Notes: a model not told the origin generated them from the sequence alone. A stretch of 64,000 nucleotides of DNA from Paraglaciecola sp. L3A3 (GCF_009796765.1 NZ_CP047023.1:310001-374000); one strand, 5' to 3'. Shown: positions 19,101 through 29,410, counted from the stretch's first letter. Program-made: numbers and translations.

Positions 19101-20210
19101 TTTGTCTTTAAATGACAACTGCTTGTTGTCAAAAGAGAGCCAAAAGGTGCGCTCTAAGCTTAATTGGTTTTCTAAATGTAAAGGTTTACCCCTATGTTGG
19201 ATATCGTAATTAAGAGAGTTATTTTCAGTTAATAGATAGGCCGGGTATTGGTACCAAGCTTGTGGCATTTCTACTTGTCCGCTATCAATCACACTTGCCC
19301 CGCTTAGTTTTCCAAAGCGTAGCTTTTCGTTCGTCTCAAAGACCCAAACTTCATCTTTTGGCCAATGCTGAGATTGCGCTGGGCGTTGCCAAATTAAGTT
19401 GGTTGGAGCTGAGTAGGCATTCACTATGATTTCCCAATTGCCAGGTTTTAACTTGGCATGTAACACACCATCTGCATCTAAAAATGCTGGCGTTTCACTT
19501 TGAATACCTATGAGATCAAAGTTTTTTGGTAGGACATGACCAAGGGGGACTTCACGTATTTTTCCTGACACATCCACAGAGATAATTGTTTTTAACGCAA
19601 TATAAGGACCATCACTGACTTTTCTGACCACTCGTATGTCAAGCGTTTCTTGGTCAGCTTGATCTTGTGTTGATTCCTGAAACCATAATTCATTGTTATT
19701 AATTTTGGGGAAGTTGATAGCTCGCCCATTAATAGACATATTAACTAAGGCGGTTTGCTTAGAAAGAGTGATGCTGGCTGGAATACTTTGCCAGCTTAAC
19801 TTACCTTCTAGCGAATAATTACCTTTTTCTAATTCTATAAATGGCATGCCATTTTTACTAAAAATGGGAGTGTTTTTGCCATTCACTTTTATTTCGAAGG
19901 GCCAATATTTGTTATTGCCTAACAAGGGAACTTTACTTTTACTGAGCACCTTCCATGATTGTTGAAATGTTGCCCCCTGCGAATCGACTTGTATGTCTAA
20001 TGTACTAGGCCAGACACAAATGTGATTGTGTTCGTTGCGATAGTCAGATTGATTGATAAATGGGCAAGTTAGATTTTCCTTATCTTTCAAAACCCACGCT
20101 TGCCAATCTGATAGTTGGTCGGGAATAGATTCTTCTGCAATAGATGGGAAAGTGATGAGAAGAATTAATATTAACAAATTGCGCAGGGGGCTGTTTTTGA
20201 ACACGGACAT
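16110..20210 (-). CDS. Very large membrane protein with long exported regions, unknown function
   Basis: At 1366 residues this is one of the longest genes here. It has a signal peptide (to about residue 25), a beta-rich exported segment (30-460), membrane helices around 470-490, 497-515 and 540-560, an Ala/Glu-rich segment near 610-630, helices at about 690-735, a second beta-rich segment (745-1170) that opens with a Cys pair in PNCAPDCAS, and a C-terminal cluster of about five helices (1180-1330). The tail is charged. Two similar beta-rich/membrane halves suggest internal duplication. I do not recognise the family; an envelope assembly or sensing role is possible. Confidence 0.7.
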   Translation of the reverse strand: MSVFKNSPLRNLLILILLITFPSIAEESIPDQLSDWQAWVLKDKENLTCPFINQSDYRNEHNHICVWPSTLDIQVDSQGATFQQSWKVLSKSKVPLLGNNKYWPFEIKVNGKNTPIFSKNGMPFIELEKGNYSLEGKLSWQSIPASITLSKQTALVNMSINGRAINFPKINNNELWFQESTQDQADQETLDIRVVRKVSDGPYIALKTIISVDVSGKIREVPLGHVLPKNFDLIGIQSETPAFLDADGVLHAKLKPGNWEIIVNAYSAPTNLIWQRPAQSQHWPKDEVWVFETNEKLRFGKLSGASVIDSGQVEMPQAWYQYPAYLLTENNSLNYDIQHRGKPLHLENQLSLERTFWLSFDNKQLSFKDKVTGSMVEGWRLGMPAPFILESAEDQDGPVLITSLTEGERGLENRYSMLDVNASGMVSATSTLPITGWKSDFERVSIKLNLPPGNKLFAVFGTDRVSDSWWSRWSIWASFIVLLASLAAYRLSGLVAGILTALMLVVVYQENSAPVIAILNLLVAIAIRKHQPFEKLKSIAKIYWAASAAIVVAAILLFSANQLRTVIHPQLETGNRNMYSQDAENYADTDIIRMRKPTPAPSQSASISTMNLGKAKAEAEAELRMVTESGARMRQADSFIERYQSDALLQAGSGTPNWSWNQYTLSWNSPIAQDQTFELIILSKTTNKILKLLGIVLMLLWLFFLLKDAIQVTIDRFKHKSAIAFIGVFCLMPIYTPPAQANSFPSQAMLEELKSRLLEAPNCAPDCASINSLGVSAKNDTLSLNITVHANSQSALALPTSEFWQGQSFTLNNKPLLTVYRQNNWLYIPVAAGVSTLVITGRLIPVDNFQLRFKDKPKRVVIEPSDSWDIVGAQGNILAGNSLEFLAKIKANQEDSPASTRFKQPAYVKVSRVLTIDKMWTVNTVVERIAPAVGSLNLQIPILTGEHVISDEVTVKNNHVAVSISAGENKFTWSSTLERHENMQLTADSKQNYIEQWQIVISPSWHLSLDGLPMIMEKQNAFDYFNYSFYPYAGESLNLDISRPKAVKGEALAIDSVKVDIDLGTRTSKLELAFNYRSTRGGEHFIDLPADYQLKEVKTDGRTINLQPEAGKLAIPISPGTHHIQITMRSTVENLLSFSPPVINLNAPSSNITTQVNVSNQRWILWAKGPLLGPAILYWGELLAFILIALLLARVKFSPLNTGQWLILGFGLSLNNWGVLVLIALWFSAITASQYRPKDIKSTLYNFSQLCLYVFSAVAILSLIAVVPISLLSKPSMGIEGYESYGNTLTWFADKADNQLPTITILSISVWFYKAIMLVWVIWLSTSILSWIKWAWSSLGVNGYWQASSSKSKKNDSSLSLTEKDR

Positions 20211-20627
20211 TTCCTTGTGTATTTTTCTCTAGTTTGCCTTTTTAATATTAAGTAAATCAATATTTTTTATTTTACTTAACCTGAGTTCTGGATAAGAAGT
20301 ATCGTCCAATCTTAATTTATTACAATTCAATAACTTAATAACACTCACCCAATTCACCTCACCTGAATACTTACTCGGTGACGAAATTTTTGTGTATAGC
20401 AAGGCGGATTGTCGTACGTAATAACGTGTTATTACTAGACAATCCAACGCCGCTAGGCACAAAAAGAGCGTTATCGAGAGGTTCGGCTTATCCAGAATTC
20501 AGGTTACTTAACCTGAGTTCTGGATAAGAGGTATCGTTCAAGCTAAATATTGATAATATAATTTGGCAAAATAAATATGCTAGTATTCTTTTGTGTTATC
20601 TAGCGATAAATAAACTAGGGAGCCATA
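20211..20627. other. Intergenic region dominated by a palindromic repeat
   Basis: This stretch separates two genes and is mostly filled by the repeat at 20274-20540. A short open frame on the minus strand runs through the repeat and looks accidental. The promoter of the gene at 20628 probably lies in the last 90 AT-rich bases, where a weak AGGGAG ribosome site precedes its ATG. Confidence 0.5.
20274..20540. repeat. MITE-like palindromic element with terminal repeats
   Basis: The 19-base unit AACCTGAGTTCTGGATAAG occurs at 20278-20296, inverted with one mismatch at 20487-20505, and again direct at 20510-20528. The first and third copies share longer flanks (ACTTAACC... to ...GTATCGT). Between them lies a long imperfect palindrome around 20387-20466. 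Its core pairs GGATTGTC with GACAATCC and GTAATAAC with GTTATTAC, and its outer arms are TTTTGTG...AGC and GCT...CACAAAAA. No transposase is inside, so it would be a non-autonomous element. Confidence 0.75.
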
Positions 20628-21056
20628 ATGGTGTCGACAGAATCAAATTCGAGCTTATATCAATTACATCTTATTGGTAATGTACTTTACGTTGAACTGA
20701 ATAATGTTTGGTCAAAGGGGACGGTTGAAAAAGTATTAGCAGAGACTCAAAGTTTACTTGTGGACGTTAAAAATAAGCCATGGGCTGCAGTTGTTGATAT
20801 TCGTAACTGGATTATGCCGACCTTTGAAGCTTTTGATGGTTTTCAACTTATATACGACTGGTGTGCCGCTAATAATCAAACCCATGAGGTCACCTTATGT
20901 CGTTTTGAGATGCAAAAAAATATTATTAGCAATGTATCTAATTACGATGCTGAAAATCAGCTTTACACCCATAATGCTGAAGATGCAGAGCAATGGTTGT
21001 TGAATAAAGGTTTTGATTTTTCGCTAAAAGAATTACAACAAGCTAGGGACTGTTGA
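20628..21056 (+). CDS. Small cytoplasmic protein, STAS-like pattern, unknown
   Basis: The 142-residue protein has no signal peptide or membrane helix. Its order of elements is a strand (LYQLHLIGNVLYVEL), a helix, a strand with AAVVDIRNWIMPTFEAF, a helix and a further strand. This resembles SpoIIAA/STAS-like folds that sense or relay signals, but the similarity is only at the level of pattern. It is monocistronic, lies downstream of the MITE-like repeat and is closed by a clear terminator. The function is unknown. Confidence 0.6.
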   Translation: MVSTESNSSLYQLHLIGNVLYVELNNVWSKGTVEKVLAETQSLLVDVKNKPWAAVVDIRNWIMPTFEAFDGFQLIYDWCAANNQTHEVTLCRFEMQKNIISNVSNYDAENQLYTHNAEDAEQWLLNKGFDFSLKELQQARDC

Positions 21057-21066
21057 AGTAAAAATA

Positions 21067-21092
21067 AAACTGCCGATTGTTTGGCAGTTTTT
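21067..21092. terminator. Bidirectional terminator
   Basis: AAACTGCC (21067-21074) pairs with GGCAGTTT (21083-21090) across an eight-base loop, with T runs on both strands. It serves the convergent small gene at 20628 and fghA. Confidence 0.8.
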
Positions 21093-21100
21093 GTATAGGG

Positions 21101-21940
21101 TTATTTATTTAAGTAACCAGCATGAAAACGCAGGTGATCTTCTATAAATGACGATATAAAATAGTAACTGTGGTCATAACCTTGATGTATTCTAACTTTT
21201 AGTGGGTAACCACTTACTTTCGCAGCGGATTCTAAAATTTCAGGTTTAAGTTGTTCCTTCAAAAAATCATCAGCACCACCTTGATCGACCATAGCAGGAA
21301 TATACTGAGTAGCTTGGCGCATTAACTCGCTAGCATCGTATTTCTGCCAAGTGGTTTTATCTTTACCCAAGTAAGCGGTAAAGGCTTTTTCTCCCCATGT
21401 ACAATTGATTGGATTACAAATTGGACTAAAGGCTGACATTGAACGGTAACGTTCAGGATTTAACAGGCCAATAGTTAATGCTCCGTGTCCGCCCATAGAA
21501 TGTCCACTTATGGCGCGGTTACTTGAAACAGGAAAGGCTGCTTCTATTATTTCTGGTAATTCATTCACAACGTAATCGTACATATGATAATGACGATCCC
21601 AAGGCGCTTGTGTGGCGTTGACGTAGAATCCCGCACCTTGACCTAAATCATAGGCTTCATCATTGGCTACATCTTCGCCTCGGGGGCTAGTATCTGGAGC
21701 GACTATGGCTATGCCCAACTCAGCAGCAATACGCTGAGCGCCTGCTTTTTGCATGAAGTTTTCGTCAGTACAGGTAAGGCCCGAAAGCCAGTAGAGTACA
21801 GGAACTTTGTTTGTGCTAGATGCTTGGGGCGGTAGATAGATAGCAAAGCGCATTTTGCAGTTAAGTACTTTAGAATCATGGCTATATTGTTTATGCCAAC
21901 CGCCAAAACTTTTGTTGATGCTTAAATTTTCAATTGTCAT
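21101..21940 (-). CDS. fghA: S-formylglutathione hydrolase
   Basis: The enzyme hydrolyses S-formylglutathione to formate and glutathione, the second step of glutathione-dependent formaldehyde detoxification. The serine hydrolase elbow is [10 protein letters not shown], with a catalytic Asp in DQGGADDF and His in [10 protein letters not shown], all in the expected order. The ATG at 21940 is preferred over the upstream GTG because GAGG lies eight bases before it. It follows frmA by about 100 bases on the same strand, and the two are probably co-transcribed. The length of about 279 residues is normal. Confidence 0.95.
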   Translation of the reverse strand: MTIENLSINKSFGGWHKQYSHDSKVLNCKMRFAIYLPPQASSTNKVPVLYWLSGLTCTDENFMQKAGAQRIAAELGIAIVAPDTSPRGEDVANDEAYDLGQGAGFYVNATQAPWDRHYHMYDYVVNELPEIIEAAFPVSSNRAISGHSMGGHGALTIGLLNPERYRSMSAFSPICNPINCTWGEKAFTAYLGKDKTTWQKYDASELMRQATQYIPAMVDQGGADDFLKEQLKPEILESAAKVSGYPLKVRIHQGYDHSYYFISSFIEDHLRFHAGYLNK

Positions 21941-22043
21941 GTTTAACACCTCAGAGCAAAATTAAAATACTGGCGCTAAACCTTGGGAAGATTAACCGCC
22001 AGTGAAACTCATAATGCAGAAATTAAGTCAGTGACTTAATGAC

Positions 22044-23210
<1,167 letters not shown>

Positions 23211-23331
23211 TTAGCCTGTAATTGGCAGACCAAAGGCTTAATATTATATGTACCCTAAGCATTATATTTGTTTCCTCAGAAATGATAATATGCGATTTTG
23301 GTAAATCACTTTTACATATAGGTAATAATCT

Positions 23332-24204
23332 GTGCAGTGGGAAGGTATTAATGAATTTGTTTACGTTGCAGAGAACGAAAGTTTTACCAAAGCGGCAAAT
23401 AAGCTAAGTATTTCTACAGCACAAGTTAGTCGGCAAGTGAGTGCTTTAGAAACGCGGTTAAATATTAAGCTGTTTTATCGGACTACTCGCAAAGTATCTT
23501 TAACTGAAGAAGGCCGACTTTTTTATCAGCATTGCCGAAGTGTTCTTGATGGTCTTGATGCCGCAGAACGGGCCATCACTAATTTACAATCTAAACCTCA
23601 AGGGAAAATCAGACTTACGGCTCCTGTCACTTATGGCGAACAACAGATATTACCCTTGGTAAATGATTTTATGCAGCTTTATGCTGACATTGAAGTGTCA
23701 GCCTATTTAAGTAATCAAAAAATAGATTTGGTTGAGCAAGGTTATGATTTAGCAATTCGGTTGGGTAAGTTAACTGATTCGTCTTTGATGGCGAAAAAAC
23801 TGGGTACTCGTACTAATTATGTGTGTGCCTCTCCTGCATATTTAGCTAAATATGGCACCCCCCATTCATTACCTGAATTAAATAAACACAGTTGTTTGTT
23901 AGGCACTCTCGATTATTGGCATTTCAGTGACAATGATAAAGAAAAAAACATTCGGCTAAACGGCAGGTTAAGGTACAACAGTGGTTTAAGTTTGGTGGAT
24001 GCCGCACTTAAAGGACTGGGAATAGTACAGTTGCCTGATTATTATGTGTATGAGCATCTACAAAGCGGCGCTTTGATCACACTACTTGATAATTATCGAG
24101 AAACAGAAGAAGGAATTTGGGCTATATATCCCCGTAACCGACATCTGTCTCCTAAAATACGTTTGCTGGTGGACTACTTGGCCGAGCAGTTACCCAATAA
24201 TTGA
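23332..24204 (+). CDS. LysR-family transcriptional regulator
   Basis: Residues 1-60 form the LysR winged helix-turn-helix (FVYVAENESFTKAANKLSISTAQVSRQVSALE), followed by a periplasmic-binding-like effector domain from about 90. It starts with GTG at 23332, behind a weak AGGT ribosome site, and no better ATG fits the conserved N-terminus. It is divergent from frmA-fghA, so it probably controls them in response to formaldehyde or a related signal. Such regulators of frmA are common in marine gammaproteobacteria, but the effector is not known here. Confidence 0.9.
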   Translation: MQWEGINEFVYVAENESFTKAANKLSISTAQVSRQVSALETRLNIKLFYRTTRKVSLTEEGRLFYQHCRSVLDGLDAAERAITNLQSKPQGKIRLTAPVTYGEQQILPLVNDFMQLYADIEVSAYLSNQKIDLVEQGYDLAIRLGKLTDSSLMAKKLGTRTNYVCASPAYLAKYGTPHSLPELNKHSCLLGTLDYWHFSDNDKEKNIRLNGRLRYNSGLSLVDAALKGLGIVQLPDYYVYEHLQSGALITLLDNYRETEEGIWAIYPRNRHLSPKIRLLVDYLAEQLPNN

Positions 24205-24249
24205 TGGTGAAAACTGATGGTTGTTCAAATATGGGGTTAGTTAATGTTC

Positions 24250-24279
24250 AGGTAAGCCTGCTATATTGAAGGCTTACCT
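24250..24279. terminator. Perfect hairpin between convergent genes
   Basis: AGGTAAGCCT (24250-24259) pairs exactly with AGGCTTACCT (24270-24279) over a ten-base loop. The following bases are only moderately T-rich, so terminator function is likely but not certain. Confidence 0.55.
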
Positions 24280-24300
24280 ATGCAATTTGTGTTTCTATTG

Positions 24301-25152
24301 CTAACGTAATACCACCATAGGTACTTCGCTTTGCTCAAGCATTTTTGTGGTGTTACTACCAACAAAAAACTGCCTGAGTTTAGAGTGGGCAAACGCGCCC
24401 ATTACTATCAGGTCGATGTTATGCTCTTTTTTGTAAGACATTAGAGATTGAAAAATATTACCTTCAATAAAAGAAGCCGTTACTTCAAAACCTTTGGCTT
24501 CGAGCTTTTGCTGTGCTGCTAATAATTTTTCATTTAGGTCTTTTTCGTTATTTTTCACAGAAACCAGATGGCAATGTAAACCGTGTAATAAGCCGCCATC
24601 TATCACTTTTTGCAGGGCATTATCGGCGGTTTCTCTGCCATCGTAGGCAATCATAAACGAACTTGGTGCTTGGAATGCACCTGGGATAAGTAATACAGCT
24701 TGTGTCGCTTGTCGTAATAGAGTTTCAATATTGGAACCCATAGCACTAAAGTTTCCATCATGACCTTGGCCACTGCGACCTATCACAATAAGTCGAGTCT
24801 TATCTGTTAGATCAGTGATTGAATCAACTAAATCACCATGCCTTTGCATTGATTCGCTATTCTTTACACCTAAATTTTGTGCTTGATCGACTACATTTTT
24901 TAGTAATTCTTTACCTAATTGTAAAGCCACCTTGCTACGTTGCTCATCTAACTTGGTGATCTCTTCCAATAACGCTGAACGAGCTCCTAGGCCTATCGTG
25001 CCGGTGTAATCGTCGGCACCATGTTGTTGTTGTTTCTCAATGGTATGTAAAAAAAGAATAGGTTTATCTAGCTTTTTTGATGCCCATACTGCAGCAGAAG
25101 TAACAGCTGAAGTGATAGCAGAACCATCTACACAGGTAATTATGTTGTTCAT
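24301..25152 (-). CDS. Tandem universal stress protein (UspA)
   Basis: The protein (283 residues from the chosen start) holds two UspA domains. The first ends with the nucleotide-loop pattern VIGRSGQGHDGNFSAMGS and the second with VMGAFAHSKLRQFFVGSNTTKML. ATG 25152 is favoured because AGGAG sits six bases upstream, and the upstream frame runs into the SulP gene. Only about ten bases separate it from the SulP transporter gene. SulP-Usp pairs recur in marine bacteria, which suggests the Usp protein tunes the transporter or answers the same stress. This link is inference. Confidence 0.88.
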   Translation of the reverse strand: MNNIITCVDGSAITSAVTSAAVWASKKLDKPILFLHTIEKQQQHGADDYTGTIGLGARSALLEEITKLDEQRSKVALQLGKELLKNVVDQAQNLGVKNSESMQRHGDLVDSITDLTDKTRLIVIGRSGQGHDGNFSAMGSNIETLLRQATQAVLLIPGAFQAPSSFMIAYDGRETADNALQKVIDGGLLHGLHCHLVSVKNNEKDLNEKLLAAQQKLEAKGFEVTASFIEGNIFQSLMSYKKEHNIDLIVMGAFAHSKLRQFFVGSNTTKMLEQSEVPMVVLR

Positions 25153-25162
25153 CATACTCTCC

Positions 25163-26653
25163 TTAATGTCCGCCAAATAGTTTTTCAACTTCTTTGGGAT
25201 CATTGTGCACACCAAACTTATCGACCACAGTTGTGGTAGCTTCATTCATGCCAACTATATCGACTGTGGCACCTTCACGTCTAAACTTAATTACAACCTT
25301 GTCTAATGACGTGACCGCAGTGATATCCCAAAAATGGGCATGAGTGAGATCAATAACTACGGTTTCAGCCGCTTCTTTGAAATCAAACTGGTTAACAAAT
25401 TGTTCTGCTGAGGCAAAAAATACCTGACCAACCACTTCGTAGGTACGCACATTTTTTTGCTCAGAATAGTGAGAATTTACCACCATATAACGACCAATTT
25501 TGTTGGAGAAAAATAAGGTAGCTAACAACACTCCTACGAATACCCCTATGGCAAGGTTGTGAGTAGCCACAACAACAATAACAGTACTGATCATGACAAT
25601 GTTAGAGGATAAAGGTAGCTTACGTAAATCGGTGATTGAAGACCAAGAGAAGGTGCCTATAGAAACCATTATCATCACTGCAACTAAGGCCGCCATAGGA
25701 ATTTGACGTACCCATTCATCAAGAAATACTACTAAAATGATTAAGAATAAACCGGCAACAAAAGTTGATAATCTGCCTCTACCGCCAGACTTAACATTGA
25801 TTATTGACTGGCCTATCATGGCACAACCTGCCATGCCGCCAAAAAGCCCAGCGCCAATATTGGCAATACCTTGACCTTTACACTCTCTATTTTTATCACT
25901 TGTGGTATCTGTTAGGTCATCCACTATTGTTGCTGTCATCATAGACTCAAGTAAACCCACTACAGCTAGCCCCATTGAGTAAGGCAACACTATCATCAGG
26001 GTTTCCATGTTGAGTGGCACATCTGGCCATAAAAATATAGGTAGAGTATCAGGTAGTTCACCCATGTCACCTACGGTACGAATGTCTAAGCCGAGTATGA
26101 TGGCTAATATTGTCATTGACACAATACACACTAGGGGCGAAGGAATAATTTTACCTATAGTAGGAACATAAGGAAAAAGGTAAATAATCCCCAATCCAGC
26201 CGCTGTCATAGCATATACATGCCAAGTGACATCGGTTAATTCTGGTAATTGTGCCATAAAAATTAGAATGGCTAGGGCGTTGACAAAACCTGTGACAACG
26301 GAGCGTGAAACAAACCTCATTAAGCTACCTAACTTAAGGTAACCTGCCAGTATTTGCAGCACACCTGTTAATAATGTGGCAACTAATAGATACTCTAAGC
26401 CATGTTCTTTGACCAGAGTCACCATCAGCAATGCCATAGCACCGGTAGCCGCAGATATCATACCTGGTCTGCCACCTACAAATGCAATCACTACTGCAAT
26501 ACAGAATGATGCGTAAAGGCCTACTTTAGGATCAACTCCAGCAATAATAGAAAAGGCAATGGCTTCCGGTATCAGGGCTAACGCCACAACTATACCAGCT
26601 AGCACATCACCACGAATGTTAGAGAACCAGTCTCTCTTCATGTGTTCGAGCAT
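25163..26653 (-). CDS. SulP-family anion transporter with STAS domain
   Basis: The 496 residues contain the SulP membrane domain (about 10-390, with the signature [33 protein letters not shown]) and a C-terminal STAS domain (about 400-490). SulP proteins carry sulfate, bicarbonate or other anions in symport or exchange. The length and the Usp neighbour resemble BicA-like bicarbonate carriers, but selectivity cannot be read with confidence. It lies in the inner membrane. The gene starts at ATG 26653 behind AGGT and is the first of a two-gene unit. Confidence 0.92.
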   Translation of the reverse strand: MLEHMKRDWFSNIRGDVLAGIVVALALIPEAIAFSIIAGVDPKVGLYASFCIAVVIAFVGGRPGMISAATGAMALLMVTLVKEHGLEYLLVATLLTGVLQILAGYLKLGSLMRFVSRSVVTGFVNALAILIFMAQLPELTDVTWHVYAMTAAGLGIIYLFPYVPTIGKIIPSPLVCIVSMTILAIILGLDIRTVGDMGELPDTLPIFLWPDVPLNMETLMIVLPYSMGLAVVGLLESMMTATIVDDLTDTTSDKNRECKGQGIANIGAGLFGGMAGCAMIGQSIINVKSGGRGRLSTFVAGLFLIILVVFLDEWVRQIPMAALVAVMIMVSIGTFSWSSITDLRKLPLSSNIVMISTVIVVVATHNLAIGVFVGVLLATLFFSNKIGRYMVVNSHYSEQKNVRTYEVVGQVFFASAEQFVNQFDFKEAAETVVIDLTHAHFWDITAVTSLDKVVIKFRREGATVDIVGMNEATTTVVDKFGVHNDPKEVEKLFGGH

Positions 26654-26999
26654 GTAAATAACCTAATGTGTAAGTTCCCCCAAATTAGAGGAAAATATGT
26701 TTTTTATTAAAAAGGAGCAAATTATTCAGAATACGCTATTAAATTGTCGCGCGTGTGAAGCGGAATTAGCTTAGGGCGGTGTAAGTCTCAAGATCGAATT
26801 CCTCTCTGATTTATCTAGGGTGGGATGATACAGTTTTTGTCATTTTGTCACAAATACAAGTTTAAAATGGAAGGAGTTAATACTCCTAATGCAAAGAATA
26901 TAATTTAATCTATTTATTTTGTGTTGATTGTTTACAATGTGTTCAGGGGCTACCTATTTATGAAGTTAGTCGAATTTAAGCATTGGGGACAGGTTTTTT
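26654..26999. other. Divergent intergenic region, no gene seen
   Basis: About 345 bases separate the SulP operon from a short-chain dehydrogenase gene and must hold both promoters. The left part has a GC-richer patch near 26745-26800 without a clear motif, and the right part is AT-rich. I found no strong inverted repeat, open frame or structured RNA candidate. Confidence 0.4.
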
Positions 27000-27707
27000 A
27001 TGAACAAATCAAAACAAACAATAATACTGACAGGTGCAAGTCGAGGCATTGGTCTAGGTTTATGTCAGCACTATTTACAATCAGGTTGGCAAGTGATTGC
27101 AACCCATAGGCCTGCTTCCATTAGTAGTGGTTTACAAGCTCTAAAAGACCAACATGGTGAAGATTTGTGGTTAGCAGAATTAGATCTGTGTAATGAACAA
27201 TCTATACACAAATTTGCTGTAGAAATGACTAGTCAATTAACCCAGCTTGCCGTGTTAATTAATAATGCTGGTGTGTCTGTTAATGTTAATTTTGGCGATT
27301 GGGAGCAAGCTTCATTCTTGAGTAATTTTAATGCCAACTTAGTGGGGCCAGCGCTGTTGATCCAGGGGTTATACCCATTACTAAGTGAGACCACAAAAGT
27401 GATACAAATATCAACTGGCTTAGCTTCGATACAAGAAAACATTGGTGCCGATGGACCTTTTGATGCTTACGCCGTGAGTAAAGTTGCGCTTAACCTTTTA
27501 ACCGTGAGATTAGCCAATAGAGAACAGACTAAAAAATCTATTTTTTGTGCAATGAGTCCAGGTTGGGTGAAGACTGACATGGGGGGAGAACAGGCTCCAA
27601 CTAGTGTCACTGAAGTATCAAAACAAATTTATACAACTGTAGAAAAATTAACGACTGCACAATCTGGAACATATCTAGATAGTACCGGACAAGTTATACC
27701 TTGGTAA
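27000..27707 (+). CDS. Short-chain dehydrogenase/reductase
   Basis: This classical SDR of 235 residues has the cofactor loop TGASRGIGLG (about 12-21), the NNAG motif in LINNAGVSV, an active-site Ser in STGLAS, and the YAVSK catalytic pair. The substrate is unknown; such enzymes are NAD(P)H-dependent carbonyl reductases. A C-factor-like subfamily is possible from the PGWVKTDMGG motif. It starts at ATG 27000 and stands alone, with a gap of about 130 bases to the next gene. The sequence offers no regulatory clue. Confidence 0.9.
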   Translation: MNKSKQTIILTGASRGIGLGLCQHYLQSGWQVIATHRPASISSGLQALKDQHGEDLWLAELDLCNEQSIHKFAVEMTSQLTQLAVLINNAGVSVNVNFGDWEQASFLSNFNANLVGPALLIQGLYPLLSETTKVIQISTGLASIQENIGADGPFDAYAVSKVALNLLTVRLANREQTKKSIFCAMSPGWVKTDMGGEQAPTSVTEVSKQIYTTVEKLTTAQSGTYLDSTGQVIPW

Positions 27708-27834
27708 GGATTGACAGATAGAAGCAGGCCGCAACAGCTTGCTTTTTCATCTTTTTATAACGTTTAGAGCATAAAAAGAGTAAAATACCATTTTTAGGTA
27801 ATAACCTTCGATGAAGGGCCAATAAGGTATTGAT

Positions 27835-28710
27835 GTGAGCTGGATCCTTTTCACCCTAGGCGCTGTGGTAATGCAGACCTTTCGCAATGCACTACAAAGT
27901 CAACTCAGTGCAACCGTCAGTACATCAGGGGTGACACTCGCTAGATTTCTCTTTGCACCACCTATAGCGTTACTTTATCTGTTTATACTGTATAGCTTCT
28001 CAGATCAAATCATTCCTAGTTTCACTGCTAAATTCATTGCCATCGTCTTTCTCGCTTCCATATTACAGATCGCGGCAACGGCATTAATGGTGATTTTATT
28101 TAAACAAAAAAACTTTGCTGTGGGTGCTGGTCTGGCAAAAAGCGAAGCTTTAGTGGCTGGTGTAGTGGGTACTATTTTCTTTGGCAGTCACTTAAGTTTA
28201 TTTGGTTGGATAGGAATTTTTGTTGGTGCGGCCGCTGTATTTGTTTTAAGTGGTGGTGGCAGAAAAGGAGAACTCAGTTTAAAAACAATTTTAATTGGTT
28301 TGGCTTGTGGTACCTGTTTTGCGTTAACTTCTTTATATGTTCGAGAAGCAGCCCACCTGTTGAAAGTTCCATTTCCCCATAGCGCTGCTTGGGTACTTTT
28401 GTGGGTGTTATGTATTCAGACTAGTTTGTTAGTCATGTATATCGCGCTGAAAAACAGACAAACATTTGTGTTGCTAAAACAAAATGCCAAGATGACTTTT
28501 AGTACTAGTTTAACTAGCTGTTTAGGTTCAATTTGTTGGTTTAGTGCTATGGCTTTGCACCATGTGGCTTACGTCAAAACTTTAGGCCAAATTGAAGTGT
28601 TATTTACTATTCTAATTGCTGTGTTTTGGTTGAAAAACCCAGTCAAAAAACATGAAATAGTGGGCTTGTTGTTAATCGCTTTTGCTGCACTGTTAGTCAT
28701 GTGGGCTTAA
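27835..28710 (+). CDS. DMT-family transporter, EamA type
   Basis: The 291-residue protein has about ten membrane helices and two EamA-type halves. Its N-terminus (LFTLGAVVMQTFRNALQSQL) differs from the more common WGxxW type and matches a subgroup often annotated as EamA/RhaT-like permeases. The start is GTG at 27835, behind AAGG with seven bases of spacing, as no ATG fits. The next gene, yigZ, follows after 20 bases, so the two are probably co-transcribed. The substrate is unknown. Confidence 0.82.
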   Translation: MSWILFTLGAVVMQTFRNALQSQLSATVSTSGVTLARFLFAPPIALLYLFILYSFSDQIIPSFTAKFIAIVFLASILQIAATALMVILFKQKNFAVGAGLAKSEALVAGVVGTIFFGSHLSLFGWIGIFVGAAAVFVLSGGGRKGELSLKTILIGLACGTCFALTSLYVREAAHLLKVPFPHSAAWVLLWVLCIQTSLLVMYIALKNRQTFVLLKQNAKMTFSTSLTSCLGSICWFSAMALHHVAYVKTLGQIEVLFTILIAVFWLKNPVKKHEIVGLLLIAFAALLVMWA

Positions 28711-28730
28711 AAAATACTGAGTGAATTAGC

Positions 28731-29357
28731 ATGAAAAATAAAGTTGAGTTAAGTTATTCAGTGCCTCTAGAACTTTGGCAAGTAGAGTTAGAAATCAAAC
28801 GCAGCAAGTTTCTAACCTTAGCTAATAACGCGAGCTCTAGAAAAGAAGCCGATGATTTTGTTCGCTCTTTACGAGAGCTACATCCACAAGCTAGCCATGT
28901 GTGTTGGGCTTATATTGCTGGTGCGCCTAACACTACGGTTCGCTCGATGAGTGATGATGGTGAGCCTAGTGGTACAGCGGGTATGCCTATGTTAAAAGTG
29001 ATTGAACATAGTGGTTATGGCGATATTGTGGTGGCTGTGGTGCGCTATTTTGGTGGTACAAAATTGGGCACGGGTGGCTTACAAAGGGCTTATTCAGATG
29101 CAGTTGCTCAAGTGCTGGTCGATATGCCGACTAAAATTAAAGTCAGCAGAAGTCACCTCAAGTTCATTTATGATTATGAGTTTGAAGGGGCTGTTTCGCG
29201 TTTAATAGGTCGATATGATGTGGAAAATACTCAGTCTGAATATGGAGCAAACGTCGTCACTTGTATTGACGTCGCTACGAGTGAATTTAATGACTTAAAG
29301 GCTGAACTCATCAATACAACCAGTGGCAAAATAAATATTCTTGCAGATGAAGATTAA
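28731..29357 (+). CDS. yigZ: IMPACT-family protein YigZ
   Basis: YigZ is a two-domain protein whose N-terminal IMPACT domain carries the hallmark DDGEPSGTAGMPML (around 75-90) and VVRYFGGTKLGTGGL. The C-terminal part is a ferredoxin-like DUF1949-type domain. Members are linked to translation or proteolysis in other organisms, but the bacterial role is unsettled. At 208 residues it is full length. It ends just before a strong bidirectional terminator. Confidence 0.93.
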   Translation: MKNKVELSYSVPLELWQVELEIKRSKFLTLANNASSRKEADDFVRSLRELHPQASHVCWAYIAGAPNTTVRSMSDDGEPSGTAGMPMLKVIEHSGYGDIVVAVVRYFGGTKLGTGGLQRAYSDAVAQVLVDMPTKIKVSRSHLKFIYDYEFEGAVSRLIGRYDVENTQSEYGANVVTCIDVATSEFNDLKAELINTTSGKINILADED

Positions 29358-29379
29358 GTTTTTATAAAATACGAACATT

Positions 29380-29406
29380 AAAAAAGCGCCGTATCGGCGC
29401 TTTTTT
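29380..29406. terminator. Strong bidirectional terminator
   Basis: GCGCCG (29386-29391) pairs with CGGCGC (29395-29400) around a three-base loop, with six A before and six T after. It ends both yigZ on the plus strand and the RND permease gene on the minus strand. Confidence 0.92.
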
Positions 29407-29410
29407 AGTC

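Noticed and set aside
20229..20462. 77-residue open frame between the large membrane protein and the small gene at 20628
   Set aside because: It runs through the palindromic repeat and shows no ribosome site or recognisable features.
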